Shown here piece by piece: positions 29,133 to 40,399 of a stretch of 64,000 nt of DNA (position 1 is the stretch's first letter; each line of letters begins with the position of its first letter). The notes below the pieces were generated by a model. The model saw only the letters and a program-made list of their open reading frames with translations, was not told the DNA's origin and made no database searches. Location: assembly GCF_019721995.1 (NCBI RefSeq), contig NZ_BLYC01000014.1:1-64000 (forward strand), given 5' to 3'. The stretch is from Bathymodiolus japonicus methanotrophic gill symbiont. Its GTDB lineage: Bacteria; Pseudomonadota; Gammaproteobacteria; Methylococcales; Methylomonadaceae. The translations under genes were made by a program, and so were the position numbers.

Positions 29133-29599
29133 CAGCCTTCCTGCTCTTTATGTATAAAAGATTCTAATAACATAAGAGCTACACCTGCAGTTATTGCTGA
29201 ATCGGCAATATTAAATACCGGCCAGTGCCAGCTCTGATAATAGACATCAAAAAAGTCGATAACATAGCCATACATAACCCGGTCAATTAGATTACCGATA
29301 GCTCCACCGAGAATTAAGCTAAGTGAAATCGCTGACAAGATTTCCTGTGGTTTCAGGCGTTTTATCCAGAAAACGATGCCAACACTGATTGACGCAGCAA
29401 GTAGTGCAAAAAACCAACGCTGCCAACCGCCCTGATCACTCAGAAAACTAAAAGCCGCACCAAAATTATGTACATAAGTAATATTAAATCCAGGAAATAC
29501 CGGAATAGATTGATATAGACTCATCGTGCTACCAATCCAGATTTTACTTAGCTGATCTAATATCACTGCCAAAATAGACAGCCATAGCCATTTCATCAT
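29132..29599 (-). CDS. lspA: Lipoprotein signal peptidase
   Basis: A 155-residue aspartic protease with four membrane helices that cleaves prolipoproteins. The catalytic Asp pair is in GAIGNLIDRV and VFNIADSAI; DQLSKIW and HNFGAAFSFL are also conserved. The start MMKWLWLS (29599) is chosen because the longer frame runs into the upstream palindromic repeat. It follows ileS in the classical ribF-ileS-lspA order, but a 98-bp gap containing the repeat separates them. Confidence 0.95.
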   Translation of the reverse strand: MMKWLWLSILAVILDQLSKIWIGSTMSLYQSIPVFPGFNITYVHNFGAAFSFLSDQGGWQRWFFALLAASISVGIVFWIKRLKPQEILSAISLSLILGGAIGNLIDRVMYGYVIDFFDVYYQSWHWPVFNIADSAITAGVALMLLESFIHKEQEG

Positions 29600-29626
29600 A
29601 ATAATTGTTTTAAAAAGTAAGCATAT

Positions 29627-29688
29627 GTAGGGCGTGGCTTTAGCCCGCTTTTTCTGATATTGGCGGGCTAAAGCCACGCCCTACAGTG
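29627..29688. repeat. Intergenic palindromic repeat
   Basis: TAGGGCGTGGCTTTAGCCCGC and GCGGGCTAAAGCCACGCCCTA form a 21-bp stem between ileS and lspA. It is the uninterrupted version of the repeat split by A19. Confidence 0.9.
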
Positions 29689-29696
29689 TAGTAAGC

Positions 29697-32528
29697 TTAG
29701 GCAAACTGCCGAACTTCACCCTCGCCAGCTACGTTTTCTATGCAACGCTCACAAAGTTCCGGGTGTTCGTCATGACTACCGATATCTCCTCGATAATGCC
29801 AGCAGCGCACACATTTTTCATGTTCGGAAGCCACAACTTTAACTTTCAATCCATCCAGCTCAGTCTCTGCCGTATCACTTTGTGCTTCTTCTATTGCTAA
29901 CACCTGTGCCTGGGAGGTAATAAAAATAAAGTGTAATTCATCACCTAGTTTGTTTAAAACACTCGCATAATCCTTACTACAATATAAAGTCACTTCTGCA
30001 TTTAGCGAAGCTCCGATTACATCAGACTTGCGCAACTGCTCAAGCCGTTTACTAACAGCTTCACGTACCGACATTATTGTTTCCCAGTCTGTATTGCAAA
30101 ACATTGCATCATCCGCTAATGGGAATAAGCCTTGGTACCACGTTTCCAGTAGCACTGACTCACTACGTTCACCCGGCATGTATTGCCAGATTTCATCGGC
30201 AGTATAGCTGGTAATTGGCGCTAGCCAGCGCACTAGCGCCTCCATCACATGATACATGGCTGTTTGCGCTGAGCGTCGCGCCGGACTATCTTCCTGGGCG
30301 GTGTATTGACGATCTTTGATAATATCCAGATAAAAACCGCCTAGATCCATCGCGCAAAAATGATGTACTTGCTGATTAATCACATGAAACTGATATTGAT
30401 CATAAGCCTGTATAACATCTTCCTGTAACTGATATGCCCGATCGACAATCCAGCGATCTAAAGCCAGCATATCCTCAGCCTGCACACAATGTAGCGCTGG
30501 GTCAAAGCCATTCAGGTTGGATAATAAAAAACGTGAAGTATTTCTCAAGCGCCGGTAAACATCCGAAGTTCGCTTTAAGATCTCATCGGATACTGTCATC
30601 TCACCCCGATAATCTGTACCCGACACCCAAAGCCGCAAAACATCAGCGCCTAAAGATTTCATTACTGTTTGTGGCGCTACCACATTACCACGTGACTTAG
30701 ACATTTTTTTGCCTTCGGCATCCACAGTAAATCCGTGGGTTAAAACAGCTTTATACGGAGCCACACCATTGATTGCAACCGAGGATAATAATGATGACTG
30801 AAACCAGCCACGATGCTGATCAGAACCTTCCAGATAAAGATCAGCGGGAAAGCTCAGTTGCTCACGCTGATGCAGCACTGCCTCGTGAGTAACACCTGAA
30901 TCAAACCAGACATCCAGCGTATCCGACGTTTTTTCATAGTGCTCGGCCTCATCCCCTAACCATTCCGCCTTATCCAGTGCGAACCAGGCTTCTATGCCTT
31001 TTTGCTCTATATGTAGCGCAATATCTTCAATCAATCTATCTGTTTCAGGATGTAGCTCCTGCGTTTCTTTATGTACAAAGAATGGAATCGGTACTCCCCA
31101 GGTACGTTGCCTGGAGATACACCAATCTGGCCGGTTTTCCACCATACCTTCAATTCGCGCTTGCCCACAGTCAGGGATCCACTCGACTTTTTCGATTTCC
31201 TGCATCGCCTTTGCCCGCAATTCGCCTTTGTCCATGGAAATAAACCATTGCGGTGTTGCGCGAAAAATAATCGGTGTTTTATGTCGCCAGCAGTGCGGAT
31301 AGCTATGGAGTAATGCTTCGTGATGCAGTAACTTATGCTTGCTCGTTAATACTTCAATCACATGGTCATTCGCCGAGAACACATGTTCCCCGGCAAACAA
31401 CTCTGTATTGGGTAGAAACACGCCATTATCACCCACCGGATTATCCACTGGCAGACCATAACGCTGACCTACGACATAGTCATCCTGCCCATGACCAGGT
31501 GCAGTATGTACTGCACCTGTACCGGCCTCAGCAGTTACATGATCACCTAAAACGATAGGCACTTTACGGTGATAAAAAGGATGCATCAGCAATTGATTTT
31601 CCAGTGCATCCCCATTGCAATAAGCCAGCACACGGCAGTTTTCCATGCCATAGCGTGCCACAGCATCATTCCATAATTGATTGACCAGTACCAGACGCTC
31701 TTTCTGCCCGTCTTTCTCGCACTGCACAACGACATATTCATACTTAGGATTCAGGCTGACCGCCTGATTAGCCGGCAGAGTCCAGGGCGTGGTAGTCCAG
31801 ATCACTACTGATAGCGGCCCTTCTCCTTCATGTTCAGGCACATGATGACAGCTGGCAAAAAACTGCTTTTCATCAATCACTTCAAAGCGCACATCAATTG
31901 CTGGTGACTGCTTGTCTTCATATTCTACTTCTGCTTCCGCCAAAGCAGAGCCGCAATCTGTACACCAGTGTACTGGTTTAGAGCCCTTGCTCAGATGTCC
32001 TTTTGCATTTATTTTACCCAGGGAGCGAACAATATCTGCTTCGAATTTATAATCCATAGCCAGATATGGCTTATCCCATTCGCCCAAAACACCCAGACGC
32101 ACAAACTCATCTTTTTGCATTTTGACCTGTTTGCTCGCATATTCTCGACAGGCTTTACGAAATACCTCAGCAGAAACTTTGCCTCCTGCCTTACCTACTT
32201 TCTTCTCAACCATTAACTCAATCGGCAGACCGTGGCAATCCCAGCCAGGCACATACGGGGTATCGTAGCCAGAGAGAGTTTTAGACTTCAAAATAATATC
32301 TTTCAGTACTTTATTTACCGCATGACCAATATGAATGGCACCGTTCGCATAAGGAGGGCCATCATGTAATATAAATTGCGGCTTGCCTGCAAATTGCTTG
32401 CGAATTTTTTGATAAAGTTGCGCTTCAGTCCATTTTTTTAGGCGCTCAGGTTCACGCTGTGCCAAATTACCTTTCATAGGAAAAGCTGTTTTGGGTAGGT
32501 TAAGTGTCTGTTTATAATCGATGGTCAT
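29697..32528 (-). CDS. ileS: Isoleucyl-tRNA synthetase
   Basis: A 943-residue class I synthetase. The HIGH motif is in [21 protein letters not shown] in [12 protein letters not shown], the editing domain carries [12 protein letters not shown] and the C-terminal zinc site is [10 protein letters not shown]...CERC. It is intact and of typical length. It lies 8 bp after ribF. Confidence 0.99.
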   Translation of the reverse strand: MTIDYKQTLNLPKTAFPMKGNLAQREPERLKKWTEAQLYQKIRKQFAGKPQFILHDGPPYANGAIHIGHAVNKVLKDIILKSKTLSGYDTPYVPGWDCHGLPIELMVEKKVGKAGGKVSAEVFRKACREYASKQVKMQKDEFVRLGVLGEWDKPYLAMDYKFEADIVRSLGKINAKGHLSKGSKPVHWCTDCGSALAEAEVEYEDKQSPAIDVRFEVIDEKQFFASCHHVPEHEGEGPLSVVIWTTTPWTLPANQAVSLNPKYEYVVVQCEKDGQKERLVLVNQLWNDAVARYGMENCRVLAYCNGDALENQLLMHPFYHRKVPIVLGDHVTAEAGTGAVHTAPGHGQDDYVVGQRYGLPVDNPVGDNGVFLPNTELFAGEHVFSANDHVIEVLTSKHKLLHHEALLHSYPHCWRHKTPIIFRATPQWFISMDKGELRAKAMQEIEKVEWIPDCGQARIEGMVENRPDWCISRQRTWGVPIPFFVHKETQELHPETDRLIEDIALHIEQKGIEAWFALDKAEWLGDEAEHYEKTSDTLDVWFDSGVTHEAVLHQREQLSFPADLYLEGSDQHRGWFQSSLLSSVAINGVAPYKAVLTHGFTVDAEGKKMSKSRGNVVAPQTVMKSLGADVLRLWVSGTDYRGEMTVSDEILKRTSDVYRRLRNTSRFLLSNLNGFDPALHCVQAEDMLALDRWIVDRAYQLQEDVIQAYDQYQFHVINQQVHHFCAMDLGGFYLDIIKDRQYTAQEDSPARRSAQTAMYHVMEALVRWLAPITSYTADEIWQYMPGERSESVLLETWYQGLFPLADDAMFCNTDWETIMSVREAVSKRLEQLRKSDVIGASLNAEVTLYCSKDYASVLNKLGDELHFIFITSQAQVLAIEEAQSDTAETELDGLKVKVVASEHEKCVRCWHYRGDIGSHDEHPELCERCIENVAGEGEVRQFA

Positions 32529-32536
32529 TAGTATTT

Positions 32537-33466
32537 CTAATTTTGCATTAAAGTCTTTGCCTGTGCAGTATCCAATTGAATCTGCCGTTTTAAATCATCC
32601 ACTGATTGAAAGCGCATCTCATTCCTCATTTTGTGTTTAAAATGCACTTCTACATACTTTTCATAAATATCCTGGTCAAAATTAAACAAATGCGTTTCCA
32701 GCAACACCTTTGCTCCGCCATTAACCGTTGGCTTGGTACCGACATTGGCTACCCCGCATATCGGATCGCTACCGATCCCGGTCATAGTCACCGCAAACAC
32801 GCCCTGTATTGGAGTATTTTTACGTTGCATCTGAATATTCGCAGTAGGAAATCCAATCTTGCGCCCCAGTTGTTCACCATGCACTACTCTGCCACATACC
32901 GAGTAGTGACGTCCTAACATTGATTCAGCGGTTGCCAAATCACCATTACTCAGCGCATCCCTAATCAAGGTACTACTGACTCGACTGCCTTTAACTGAAT
33001 ATGAGGCGGTATCAATCACCTTAAAATTAAATTGCTTGCCGGCTTGCTGCAGTAATGCAAAATTTCCGCGTCGCGCTTTACCAAAATGGAAATCATCACC
33101 GACGACCAAGTATTTAACATTTAGGCGCTGTACTAAAATTTCCTGAATAAAATACGCGGGATCTAAATTTGCAAAGCTCTGATTAAAATTAACAATCAGC
33201 AAATTATCAACCGGCAAATGTTTAAAGTGGATAATTTTTTCTCTTAGCCGCGTTAGTCGCGAAGGCGCATTGTCTTTCAGAAAAAATTCCTGTGGTTGTG
33301 GTTCAAATACCATAACCACAACGGGTAAGCCCAGTAACGCACCTTTTTCAGCTAACCTGTGGATGACAACACTATGCCCCTTATGCACACCATCGAAATT
33401 TCCGATAGTGAGTACACAGCCGGAAGCATAGGAGGGTAGGTTTTTTATACCACGAATTAACCGCAT
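32537..33466 (-). CDS. ribF: Bifunctional riboflavin kinase / FAD synthetase
   Basis: A 309-residue enzyme that phosphorylates riboflavin and adenylylates FMN. The N-terminal FAD synthetase half has [13 protein letters not shown] and SSTLIRDAL; the C-terminal kinase half has [11 protein letters not shown] and the [14 protein letters not shown] block. It heads the ribF-ileS-lspA group. Confidence 0.97.
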   Translation of the reverse strand: MRLIRGIKNLPSYASGCVLTIGNFDGVHKGHSVVIHRLAEKGALLGLPVVVMVFEPQPQEFFLKDNAPSRLTRLREKIIHFKHLPVDNLLIVNFNQSFANLDPAYFIQEILVQRLNVKYLVVGDDFHFGKARRGNFALLQQAGKQFNFKVIDTASYSVKGSRVSSTLIRDALSNGDLATAESMLGRHYSVCGRVVHGEQLGRKIGFPTANIQMQRKNTPIQGVFAVTMTGIGSDPICGVANVGTKPTVNGGAKVLLETHLFNFDQDIYEKYVEVHFKHKMRNEMRFQSVDDLKRQIQLDTAQAKTLMQN

Positions 33467-33571
33467 TCAATTCAGCTTTTGAAAAAACCAGTATATTAAC
33501 ATTTTTACAAGCGCTCGGCACTCAGGATTCACCGGTTCAAAACTTATATCGCCTAAAGCCGAGTAACAGCA

Positions 33572-34686
33572 CTAGCGGATATTTATTAAGGCTTCTCGCA
33601 ACTCCGCTACTGATTGAGGGGGATCTTCAGGATTTACCTCCATAGCCTAGTCAATAACTGCTAGCAGCCTACTATCAAATTTACCTGCATGCGCTTTTTG
33701 CGCCAAAGGAAAATCATTATTATCCACCCGGTCAGGTGCCTGAGGCGGCACACTTAAATCCAGGCAAGTGCGCATACTACCCCCCTACTGCATAGATATT
33801 AGAACAGGCGCGCCATGCTACCTCACGAAATTCCGGGACTCCTGTCGCCGTAATTCGTTCACCTACGCAGCGAATAGGAGATGCTCCAGCCGCCCTGCGT
33901 CCGCCACAGACTGAGCACAAAGCAGCTCAGTCATGGCTACCACAAATGGCTCTACGGCTATTCGGGATAAAATTTTAGCCTCCCTCGCGCGCTATCGCGC
34001 ACTTCGGATTGGCAAATTTCCCTGCGCCTTCTGGAGACTATCAGCCCGTCCGGGGCTGACAGCGTATGCGCCCAAAACACCTGTTGCAGAATATTGTTCG
34101 ATAGGCGAAAAACCTTTACTTAACACCTGGGCTTTCTGTTTATTACTGCTTAGCGGAAAGGCCTGAATAGCACCAAAACCAAGCAACACAACACTATTAC
34201 CAGGCCCGATCATTAGATTAGCAGGCCTGATATCCAAGTGCAGAAAATTATGCTGATGAATTAACTGTAAGCCGTCTAGCAATGTGCTAAATACCTGTAT
34301 TAACCAGGCATTATTAATATTGATTTTTTGCATTAGCAATAACTTATCCAGCGTAATACCATAAATGTACATCATGACCAGATAAACAGTAGAATTAGCA
34401 TGAAAGAAACTGACCACCTCAACAATATTCGGGTGTTTTAATATAGCTTCTGCGATTCATCACTATTTGCGACGATATCATTATTCCAGGTGCGATGTGC
34501 CAACTTGCGCGGTAAATATTCTTTAATCGCCACCTGCACTTGAGTTACCCTGTGCCGGGCTAAATACACCGAGCTAAAACCGCCATGCGCAATCTCACGC
34601 TCGATAATATAGTCATCAACTACTGTACCAGGCTGAAGATAATTCCATTGTGATGGATAGGTTTCTGGGTCGTAATATTCGGCCAT
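33572..34686 (-). pseudogene. Ser/Thr protein kinase, split by a B element and frameshifted
   Basis: From MAEYYDPETYPSQW (34686, AAGGGAG upstream) the kinase shows the glycine loop IAHGGFSSVYLA, VAIKEYLPRKLA with the ATP-binding Lys, then after a short deletion and frameshift at about 34430, LKHPNIVEVVSFF, the catalytic loop FLHLDIRPANLM and a GFGAI (normally DFG) segment, then FSPIEQYSATGVLGAY. The B element follows; its removal gives GVLGAY-SNIYAVGG in frame. A six-G run (normally five) shifts the frame before SMRTCLDLSVPPQAP, and a stop replaces the Trp in VIDWAM. It is clearly dead. Confidence 0.88.
33805..34064 (+). repeat. B element (B33), 260 bp
   Basis: From CAGGCGCGCC to GGGGCTGACAGCG. 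It is an exact insertion in the kinase gene with right flank TATG. Confidence 0.96.
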
Positions 34687-34908
34687 AAAACTCCCTTGTG
34701 AAAGTGTGCCTGCGAAACTTACAAATACTTGCATTACTGTCTGGACACTATTGTCATATGCTAACACGTAACCAGTAAAAATCAGGGCAAAATAGCTAAT
34801 TTACATAAATACAGTCTGAGCGTACTATTTTTATTCTCCTGCGTCTGAGTTCTTAAAAAGTTCTGCTATACTAATTTTTAAACACATCCACAATCTAAGG
34901 TCACCTGA

Positions 34909-35734
34909 TGAAATTTAACAAAACAATTGCCTTGGCTTTATTCACCAGCCCTTTTATCTCTTTTGCCAGCTTAACCCATCTTCGTCACTTTCATCTTTCT
35001 AAGCCATTGATTCATCGGTTTAAGCGATTTTTTGTCGAAAAATTCTCTTTAAAATCAATGGTGTTTTTTTTGAAAGTTTTGTAGTGCCATTTATATTATT
35101 TTTGTCGATAAATTCATTGACTTTTGTCAAAAAAATCATCATTATTTGAGTGTAATTTACATGCGACAAAAATACTCTAAAAAATCCAACGTTTTATACA
35201 AAAACACAAAATCTGTAGTGCCAACTGGCTACTTTTTAAAATTTCAACCAATTGATTTATAACAACTACATCATCAATAGTGACGAAGATGGGTTAAGCA
35301 ATGCAACTGAAACAGCAGCACCCGAGTCGACTGAAAAGTCATATGGCGCTAAAATAGGCAATAAAACCCTGATTGCTTTAGCTAATATTTCTCTCGGCAT
35401 CATTGAAATCCCCAAAAATATTATTATCGTGACTAACCGAACCAATCTACTTTATGGCCTGACCGGTGGTACTGGGCTAGGTGTACTCAATACAGCCGGA
35501 CGTATTTCTGTTGGCCTGCTGGATCTACTTACCTTCCCACTACCAACACAACCTATTGCACGACCTGTTTACCCCTGGAATCAGTACTTAGACGTTTACA
35601 CTAGCTATAATGATATGTTTGTAATGGATTATCAAAGTGAAAGCATGCTCGGGAAAGAAACGCTGTCAATATGCGCCAATATTAGCCAGTCTAACGCAAA
35701 AAATTACCAGCCTTACTTGCCTTTTTGCTCCTGA
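34909..35734 (+). pseudogene. Exosortase-associated TIGR04073-like protein, split by a 327-bp MITE
   Basis: The signal peptide MKFNKTIALALFTSPFISFA (34909) is followed immediately by the MITE. Removing one TTAA-to-TTAA unit gives FAS-LSNATETAAPESTEKS in frame, then YGAKIGNKTLIALANISLG, EIPKNIIIVTNRTN, YGLTGGTGLGVLNTAGRISVG and PVYPWNQYLDVYTS, the conserved pattern of the TIGR04073 family of small exported proteins linked to exosortase/EPS systems. It is about 165 residues when repaired. A TATACT -10-like box lies at about 34868. Confidence 0.75.
34971..35297 (+). mobile_element. 327-bp MITE with TTAA target duplication (copy 1)
   Basis: The terminal inverted repeat is CCCATCTTCGTCACT...AGTGACGAAGATGGG, flanked by TTAA on both sides. 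The interior is AT-rich and non-coding. Copy 2 (57051-57637) has the same length after its B element is removed. Both insertions restore a reading frame when one TTAA is kept. Confidence 0.95.
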
Positions 35735-35940
35735 CTAAACGACCTCAATCGTCATGTAGAATAACTATGCTCCTCTTGAGGTAGTTTGACCAGAATCAAA
35801 AACTCTTCGCAATCTTGGTAGCTTTATTCCATCAAACTGCCTAAAAACTGCTTTAAACCCCATCATTAAAAACTATTGCCAGACTATTTCAGTCAGACGT
35901 GACTCACAATGGGGTTTGAAAATGATAGGCTTATTGTTTG
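35735..35940. other. Intergenic with inverted repeat
   Basis: No gene is seen. AAACCCCAT near 35845 and ATGGGGTTT near 35913 form an inverted repeat of about 9 bp around a 60-nt centre, close to the sbcC stop codon. Confidence 0.4.
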
Positions 35941-38900
35941 CTACTCCTGCAGCACAATACGACTCATTCCATTAGGTTCTTTAATAAGTTCCACTTGCGC
36001 TTTAATGCGTTCTTTAATGCCTTGAACATGGGAAATAATACCTACTGTCTTACCATGCGCTTTTAAAGACTCTAATGTACTCACCACTGTATATAAGGTC
36101 TCTGCATCCAGATTACCAAAGCCTTCATCAATAAACAGCGAATCAATGGCCCTGCCATTATTGGCTATTTCAGATAAGCTCAATGCCATCGCCAGACTAA
36201 CCACAAAAGTCTCGCCTCCCGACAACGATTTTACTGCCCGTCTGCTTTGCTTCTGCTTATTATCAATAATCTCAATTGCCAGCCCCTGCTCACTAGGCAC
36301 ACTTGCCACATGATAGCGGCCATTAATTTTATCCAGAAAACTATTAGTCAACACCAGCAGCTTTTCCGCAACCGCTATCTGCACCCTGCGGCGGAAAATA
36401 TTTTCCGGCTCGGCATCAATCTTCTGTTGCTGTTGCTGCTTTTCTTGCAAGGATTGTTTCTGCTGCTCAACATGTTTAAGCAATTGTGCATTTTGCTGAT
36501 GTAACTGCTGCTGCTTTTGCAGGCTGTTTGCTATTGTTGCCACTTCTTGCTGCGCAATTTCCATCTGCACCTGCTTATCCCTAAGCTGAATCGAAAGCTC
36601 TTCAAGCGTTTCCTGAGTAGAAATATTTTCTCGCTCAGCATCAAGCTGCTTCTGTAACGCCTCAATTTCGGCAGGGTATTGCGCAATATTTTTCTCTAAC
36701 TGCAATAATGAAGCCTGAATATCATCCCTGTGAGCACTGAGATCTATCAATTCCCTGACCTTATCCAAGGACGGGTACCCAGAATGTTGTAATTGAACAT
36801 TTAAAGCAGCAAGCTTTTGATTTAATTCCAGCTCTAATTGCGCAATAGTTTTTTTCTGCCCTGTCAGCTGCGCTTGCAGGTCCAGTTTAGAAAAATACAT
36901 TTGCGCTATTTCCTGCTCACGAATTTGCGCAAACAATGCCTGTAACTGCTGATCCTGTTCATGTAATACTTCATTACTCGCCGTGACTTTAGCGCTTATT
37001 TGCGCTATCTCATCAGCCAGGGATTTTTGCCGATAATTGTAGCTCTGGTAATCTTGCCGACGCCTACTAAGCAAATCATACAAACCATCTTCTTTACCGG
37101 AACCAGGAAATTTCTCATCTAGCTCGGCTAATATGGTACTGGTCAGCTTAGCCAGACTACTTTCTTCCTGCATACATTTAGCCAGTTCTGCTTCCATAAC
37201 AACTATTTCTTGCGGCCGCCCCTGCCCACTTTCATCAAGTACCTTTTGCTTAGCCTGCAATTTTTCCAGTGCAGTCTGTTTTTTTACAATCCAGACATCC
37301 TGTTTAGCGATTTCTTTATTCTTCCCCTGATAGCGCTTTATCAAGTCAGTAATTTCTTTCAGGTCTTGTTTCTCTTTTTTTATCCGGCTTTTCATGCCCC
37401 GAAAACCACCAATGTCAAAGCCATCACTGACTGCATTAAGCCGCGTACACAAGCTCAGCCATTCTGCTTCCACTCGATTAATTCGTTCTGCATGTTCTCT
37501 GTTTTTGTCTTTTACCTTAGTATATGCAGCTAACTGCTGAGAAATTCGTTTCACATCATTCTGCAATGCTTTTACGATAGCGGATTGGTCACTTAGCGCT
37601 TTTCGCGAATCATTAGGATTAGGCGCATGACTCGTGTACGGGTGCGTCAAAGATCCGCATAAGGGGCAAGGAGTGTCATATTCAAGATTTTTTCGATCTT
37701 CGGTCAGTTTAATCGTTAATTGTTCACGATAAACTGTTTTTTCTAAGATTTTCTGAATATTTTGCGCTTCTTCAATTTTCCTCTGTTTAACTTCTAGCTG
37801 ATGCTCTAATCGCGCTTTGTCAAAATGCTCATAACGCTTAGAAAAGCCTTTCTTAACAAAACGTCTATGTACTTTTGCCAAACTGAGTAATTCAACAAAA
37901 TTCGCTACGCGTTCCTTTTGCTCAGCATGTAAGGCAAGCATCTCTTCAAAAGTATGTCCATCAGCGATAAACTCCAGCTGATGATGTAGTTTCTCAAGAT
38001 ATTTCCTGGCAGCGCTAATTTCCTTTTTGGAAGATGCCAGACGCTTTAGATTTTTAACCGATGCTGAAGTGCTGTTTTTATGAATTTTGTTATAGGCTTT
38101 AAGCTGCTTTTGGATATCAGCACTACGATTACGCAGATTTTTTAAGCGTCCTAGTTCAGGCATATTCTCAATTAGAATATGATCTTTTTTCCGCTCTGAC
38201 AACCAGCTATCCACCGTTGATAGCGTCTGCTTTTTTTCTGGCAATTGCACTTCTATTGCATTTAACAGCGCAGCTTCCGATTGCCTATCGGTTTTAATCT
38301 GTGCAACTTTAGTTTTAAAGTTAGCGATTCTTCGCTGCACCACTGAAGTATCCTGCCGAGGCAAGGTAGCTAATTTACTTTCATCGGCACCATCAACTGC
38401 AAGTTTATCCTGAATTTTCTGCAAATCCTGTTGGTAAATTGCTTGTTGCTTTTGTGTCTGGTCTATTAGCGCTTGTTTCTCGGCGACACTATCCAGTCCT
38501 GATTTGAATTCCAGTACATCTGTAGACTTAGCAATGGTCGCAAGGCCTTCCTGCGCTTGAACTGTACGTTGCTGATCCTCGGCTTGCGCTTGCTGTAACT
38601 GGCTAATACTCTGCTCTAGTTTTTGCAGATTCTGTAAACCTGCCTGTAATTGCAACAAGCTGGTATTTTGCTGTTTTAACTCAGAAAAAGTGATTTTCTG
38701 ATCTGCTAAATCCAGTTCAGCAGCTTCAAGCTGCGCATCGGACATCAAATCGATCTCATCCAGGCGTATTTGCAAGCTTGCTAATTGCTGCTCCGCCTGC
38801 TGGGTTAGCAGATGAATCTGTTGCTTATAATCAGTATAAATATCCTTACTGATAATACGCTCTAGTATATCCAGGCGCTCAGCATCAAGGGCATTTAGAA

Positions 38901-39375
38901 AAGCCGCAAAATCACCTTGCGCCAGCATAATCGAGCGACTGAAACGGCGAAAATCCATGCCTGTTATTTCAGTATTAAACGCCCGCACCTTATGCGCTTC
39001 ACGTTCGATAATTTCATCCGCGCCATTAACATGAACCAGCTGCATCTGCGAAGCCTGAACTTTACCCTCAGGCGCATCATCCTGGCGTTTTACCTGCCAG
39101 CTAGAACGATATTTTTCACCGCTGACGATAAATTCAACCTGTGCAAAACACACGGCTGTATTTCTGGTCATAACATTTTCAGCCGGCTTCTTAAAGCGAA
39201 ATGTCTCGCCATATAAAGCCAGGCTAATTGCATCTAAAATACTGGTTTTTCCTGAACCATTCGGCCCGGTAATCGCAAATACACCGACATCCGCAATAGG
39301 CGCTTTATCAAAGTCAATCCGGCTTTCACCTGCCAGGGAATTGATATTATTAAAATAAACATTCAGTATTTTCAT
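35941..39375 (-). CDS. sbcC: Exonuclease subunit SbcC (Rad50-like ATPase)
   Basis: A 1144-residue SMC-like ATPase that with SbcD processes DNA hairpins and ends. ATP loop FAITGPNGSGKTS near the N-terminus, two long coiled coils joined by the zinc hook CPLCGSLTHPY (mid-protein), and the C-terminal ABC signature KSLSGGETFVVSLA with Walker B DSLFIDEGFGNLD. Start ATG 39375 (MKILNVYFNNINSLAGES) is chosen over the upstream frame start. The expected sbcD partner is not adjacent: upstream sequence holds a MITE and the CRISPR relic. Confidence 0.96.
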   Translation of the reverse strand: MKILNVYFNNINSLAGESRIDFDKAPIADVGVFAITGPNGSGKTSILDAISLALYGETFRFKKPAENVMTRNTAVCFAQVEFIVSGEKYRSSWQVKRQDDAPEGKVQASQMQLVHVNGADEIIEREAHKVRAFNTEITGMDFRRFSRSIMLAQGDFAAFLNALDAERLDILERIISKDIYTDYKQQIHLLTQQAEQQLASLQIRLDEIDLMSDAQLEAAELDLADQKITFSELKQQNTSLLQLQAGLQNLQKLEQSISQLQQAQAEDQQRTVQAQEGLATIAKSTDVLEFKSGLDSVAEKQALIDQTQKQQAIYQQDLQKIQDKLAVDGADESKLATLPRQDTSVVQRRIANFKTKVAQIKTDRQSEAALLNAIEVQLPEKKQTLSTVDSWLSERKKDHILIENMPELGRLKNLRNRSADIQKQLKAYNKIHKNSTSASVKNLKRLASSKKEISAARKYLEKLHHQLEFIADGHTFEEMLALHAEQKERVANFVELLSLAKVHRRFVKKGFSKRYEHFDKARLEHQLEVKQRKIEEAQNIQKILEKTVYREQLTIKLTEDRKNLEYDTPCPLCGSLTHPYTSHAPNPNDSRKALSDQSAIVKALQNDVKRISQQLAAYTKVKDKNREHAERINRVEAEWLSLCTRLNAVSDGFDIGGFRGMKSRIKKEKQDLKEITDLIKRYQGKNKEIAKQDVWIVKKQTALEKLQAKQKVLDESGQGRPQEIVVMEAELAKCMQEESSLAKLTSTILAELDEKFPGSGKEDGLYDLLSRRRQDYQSYNYRQKSLADEIAQISAKVTASNEVLHEQDQQLQALFAQIREQEIAQMYFSKLDLQAQLTGQKKTIAQLELELNQKLAALNVQLQHSGYPSLDKVRELIDLSAHRDDIQASLLQLEKNIAQYPAEIEALQKQLDAERENISTQETLEELSIQLRDKQVQMEIAQQEVATIANSLQKQQQLHQQNAQLLKHVEQQKQSLQEKQQQQQKIDAEPENIFRRRVQIAVAEKLLVLTNSFLDKINGRYHVASVPSEQGLAIEIIDNKQKQSRRAVKSLSGGETFVVSLAMALSLSEIANNGRAIDSLFIDEGFGNLDAETLYTVVSTLESLKAHGKTVGIISHVQGIKERIKAQVELIKEPNGMSRIVLQE

Positions 39376-39464
39376 AAAGTATTTATTAATCAGTCTACTA
39401 TCAGCATAAGCAAGGAAAAACAAACCGCACTGGCAAACCTATTTTCTGCGCTTATATAACTCAC

Positions 39465-39669
39465 CTGAAGTTTCCCAATAATTATTTATGGTAAAATTGA
39501 AACTATGCTACAACTATATGAAAAAAAATAGTCTTTTCATTCGTTTCAAATGCTATTGCCTAAGGGGAATTAAGTAGGGGTTTGCTATAAACATGGCAAA
39601 ACCACCTAAAATAAACCTCGATACACCAGCATTGTGTATTTCAGCTACTCAATAATTGGGAAACTTCAG
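39465..39669 (+). mobile_element. 205-bp MITE with 8-bp target duplication
   Basis: The ends CTGAAGTTTCCCAATAATT and AATTATTGGGAAACTTCAG are inverted repeats. TAACTCAC is duplicated at 39457-39464 and 39670-39677. The interior has a short frame (MAKPPKINLDTPALC) that may be the start of the parent transposase. Other copies: 46845-47047 and a half at 53143-53224. Confidence 0.93.
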
Positions 39670-39728
39670 TAACTCACTTACTTAATTATAAATCAAAAAA
39701 AAAGGTTCTAATTTATTTATGAAGTCTG

Positions 39729-39816
39729 TTTAGCATTTTCCTGTATTGCAGTGACCGATAAATATATTTTTGCATCTGTTGTTACTGGTTTCTAAACTGC
39801 CTGTGCGGCAGTGAAC
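39729..39816 (-). CRISPR. Relic type I-F CRISPR array: one repeat, one 32-nt spacer, one degenerate end repeat
   Basis: On the minus strand 39816-39789 is a 28-nt unit beginning GTTCACTGCCG and ending GGCAGTTTAGAAA; CTGCC/GGCAG forms the 5-bp stem with a 5-nt loop recognised by Cas6f. After exactly 32 nt (39788-39757) comes a second 28-nt unit (39756-39729) that keeps GTCACTGC, ACAGG and TAAA but has lost the stem, the usual look of a trailer-end repeat. Cas6f is encoded 590 bp away on the same strand. Leader and other spacers are gone. Confidence 0.88.
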
Positions 39817-39824
39817 ACATTATA

Positions 39825-40399
39825 TCGGGGAGTCGCTATTTTTGCGAAAGCTTGTTTTGGGCATCCCAGCCCAAGCAAGCAGCAAAAACTTAACGCGACC
39901 ACTTATGCCTCCGGCGGCCCCGATTCGTCCTCGTCACCTCGTCCCGACCCAACAAGGGGTCGGAACATAGGCTCCAAATGACTTGACGCCGTGTCGGATG
40001 GCCTTTTATTTTGTCTCCACCTTCGCTAACGCTCGCTGAAAATCATGGAAACGGAGCTTAGCGAAGTGGTGATTTTTAGTCCCTGATAGGCGACAGGGCA
40101 ATTCGCTGATTCGACGTGTGCTAGCAGCACGCGAGAGGAGCAAGAATTGCATTCCGAATAGCCGTCCAGCCAGTGAGGTAGTAATGACGAAGCGGCTTTT
40201 GTGCGTAGTCGTTGCGGACGCAGGGCGTTCAGGGCATCTCCTATCCGCTGCGTAGGTGAACGAATTATGGCGACAGGAGTCCCGGAATTTCGTGAGGTAG
40301 CATGGCGCGCCTGCAGACTCCGACAAAACAACGGCCCTACGGCTATCGCGGACTAAAAATCATCACCTCGCTTAGGCTACGTTTCCCTGATTTTCAGCG
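39825..40399 (+). repeat. C element (C3) between CRISPR relic and cas6f, carrying nested A40
   Basis: It starts TCGGGGAGTC and ends TTTTCAGCG, 295 bp without the nested A element. Left flank TATA is array DNA, right flank GCGG is the cas6f 3' end. It may mark a recombination joint that removed the leader and most of the array. Confidence 0.93.
40034..40313 (-). repeat. A element (A40) nested in C3, 280 bp
   Basis: Deleting it restores TAACGCT-CAGACTCC, exactly the sequence of the other C copies, with no duplicated base. Right flank AGCG. Confidence 0.97.
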
